A stretch of DNA of 7,070 bases, taken from assembly GCA_025352305.1 (NCBI GenBank), contig JANXTQ010000169.1, positions 1 through 7,070 of the forward strand, given 5' to 3'. The notes below the pieces were generated by a model. The model worked only from the letters and a program-made list of their open reading frames with translations, had not been told where the DNA came from and did not search any database. The position numbers and the translations under genes were made by a program. The number at the start of each line of letters is the position of its first letter. The first letter of the stretch is position 1. Source of the stretch: Actinomycetes bacterium (lineage in GTDB: Bacteria > Actinomycetota > Acidimicrobiia > Acidimicrobiales > RAAP-2). Shown in pieces: positions 6,406-7,070 of the stretch.

Positions 6406-7070
6406 ATCGCCTGGATAACAAGGTCGCCGTCATAACGGGTGCGGCAAGCGGAATAGGTCGCGCCACAGCGCAACGTTTCGTCAACGAAGGAGCGACCGTG
6501 GTGGTCGCCGATATTGACGCTGACTCCGGAGTAACGATCGCTGCAGAGTTGGGCGCAAGCTTCATTCACGTTGACGTTGCTGACGAAGACAGCGTGCGCT
6601 CGCTGTATGAGCGCGCTGCATCAAATCACGGTGGGATCGACATCTTGTTTAACAATGCGGGAATCTCGCCCCCTCAGGACGACTCCATCCTCACGACAGA
6701 ACTGTCGGCGTGGAAAAAGGTCCAAGACGTCAATTTGACGTCGGTATATCTCTGCTGCCGCTACGGCATTCCTCACCTGCAGGCTCGTGGTGGTGGGTCA
6801 ATTATCAATACGGCGTCATTCGTTGCAGTTATGGGCTCGGCCACGTCGCAGATTTCGTACACCGCGTCTAAGGGGGGAGTGCTCTCGCTCAGTCGTGAAC
6901 TGGCGGTCCAGTTTGCTCGCGAAGGAATCAGGGTGAACGCGCTGTGCCCTGGTCCGGTCAATACGCCGCTACTTCAAGAACTTTTTGCCAAAGACCCCGA
7001 ACGAGCGGCGCGTCGGCTCGTGCACATTCCCATGGGCCGTTTCGCCGAACCCGAGGAGATCGCGGGTGCG
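6402..7070 (+). CDS. SDR-family NAD-dependent oxidoreductase, 3' end beyond window
   Basis: The first 223 codons of a classical short-chain dehydrogenase/reductase; the frame is still open at the window edge, and roughly 30-40 residues would complete a typical 250-260-residue protein. Seen: the cofactor motif TGAASGIG at 12-19; D37 after the second strand (V-V-A-D), which favours NAD(H) over NADP(H); NNAG at 84-87; and the catalytic tetrad N111, S139, Y153 and K157 (S-Y-T-A-S-K). The C-P-G-P-V-N-T-P segment near 186-193 is the usual SDR turn before the substrate loop. ATG 6402 overlaps the aldehyde dehydrogenase TGA by four bases, with GGAGG at 6393-6397. Automated annotation would probably call it 3-oxoacyl-ACP reductase or glucose 1-dehydrogenase, but the operon suggests an alcohol/aldehyde or ketone step in amine catabolism, as for Rv2857c beside aldC. 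The exact substrate is unknown. Confidence 0.9.
   Translation, partial: MNRLDNKVAVITGAASGIGRATAQRFVNEGATVVVADIDADSGVTIAAELGASFIHVDVADEDSVRSLYERAASNHGGIDILFNNAGISPPQDDSILTTELSAWKKVQDVNLTSVYLCCRYGIPHLQARGGGSIINTASFVAVMGSATSQISYTASKGGVLSLSRELAVQFAREGIRVNALCPGPVNTPLLQELFAKDPERAARRLVHIPMGRFAEPEEIAGA

Overview
The window is an ordinary-looking piece of bacterial chromosome with tight gene packing, ATG/GTG/TTG starts and a moderately high GC content (judged by eye). The best taxonomic hint is the 3' operon: a glutamine-synthetase-like ligase, an aldehyde dehydrogenase and an SDR dehydrogenase in the same order as the actinobacterial glnA4 / aldC / SDR locus (Rv2860c to Rv2857c in Mycobacterium tuberculosis, as I recall it). 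Together with the modest GC this suggests a non-mycobacterial actinobacterium, possibly an environmental lineage such as Acidimicrobiia. The phylum call is inference and the class is a guess.

Layout. (1) 82-2633, plus strand: a two-gene unit with a 4-base stop/start overlap, encoding a phospholipase C-type phosphoesterase without an export signal and a secreted NlpC/P60 cell-wall peptidase with SH3b-like domains. (2) 2653-3024, minus strand: a single-domain VOC/glyoxalase-fold protein, convergent with the peptidase gene. (3) 3231-3467, plus strand: a small DUF1059 protein, divergent from the VOC gene. (4) 3468-3673: a non-coding stretch with two inverted repeats and a weak candidate promoter. 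(5) 3674 to the window end, plus strand: the glutamine-synthetase-like gene, an aldehyde dehydrogenase gene and the first 223 codons of an SDR gene, both junctions being 4-base ATGA overlaps.

How the genes work together. The last three fit a gamma-glutamylation route for amines: the ligase caps an amine with glutamate, and the dehydrogenases oxidise the alcohol or aldehyde of the capped carbon skeleton. The GlnA-like protein keeps the catalytic Glu/His/Arg residues of class I glutamine synthetases. Where true glutamine synthetases carry the ammonium-site FDGSS signature it has a W-E-H-G-Y-G-D segment, so an amine rather than ammonia is the likelier co-substrate. The class I amidotransferase (PuuD type) that would remove the glutamyl cap is not between the ligase and the dehydrogenase, where I recall it lying in mycobacteria. 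The first two genes look like an envelope-related pair whose substrates cannot be read from the sequence. No tRNA, rRNA, CRISPR, insertion sequence or phage gene was seen.
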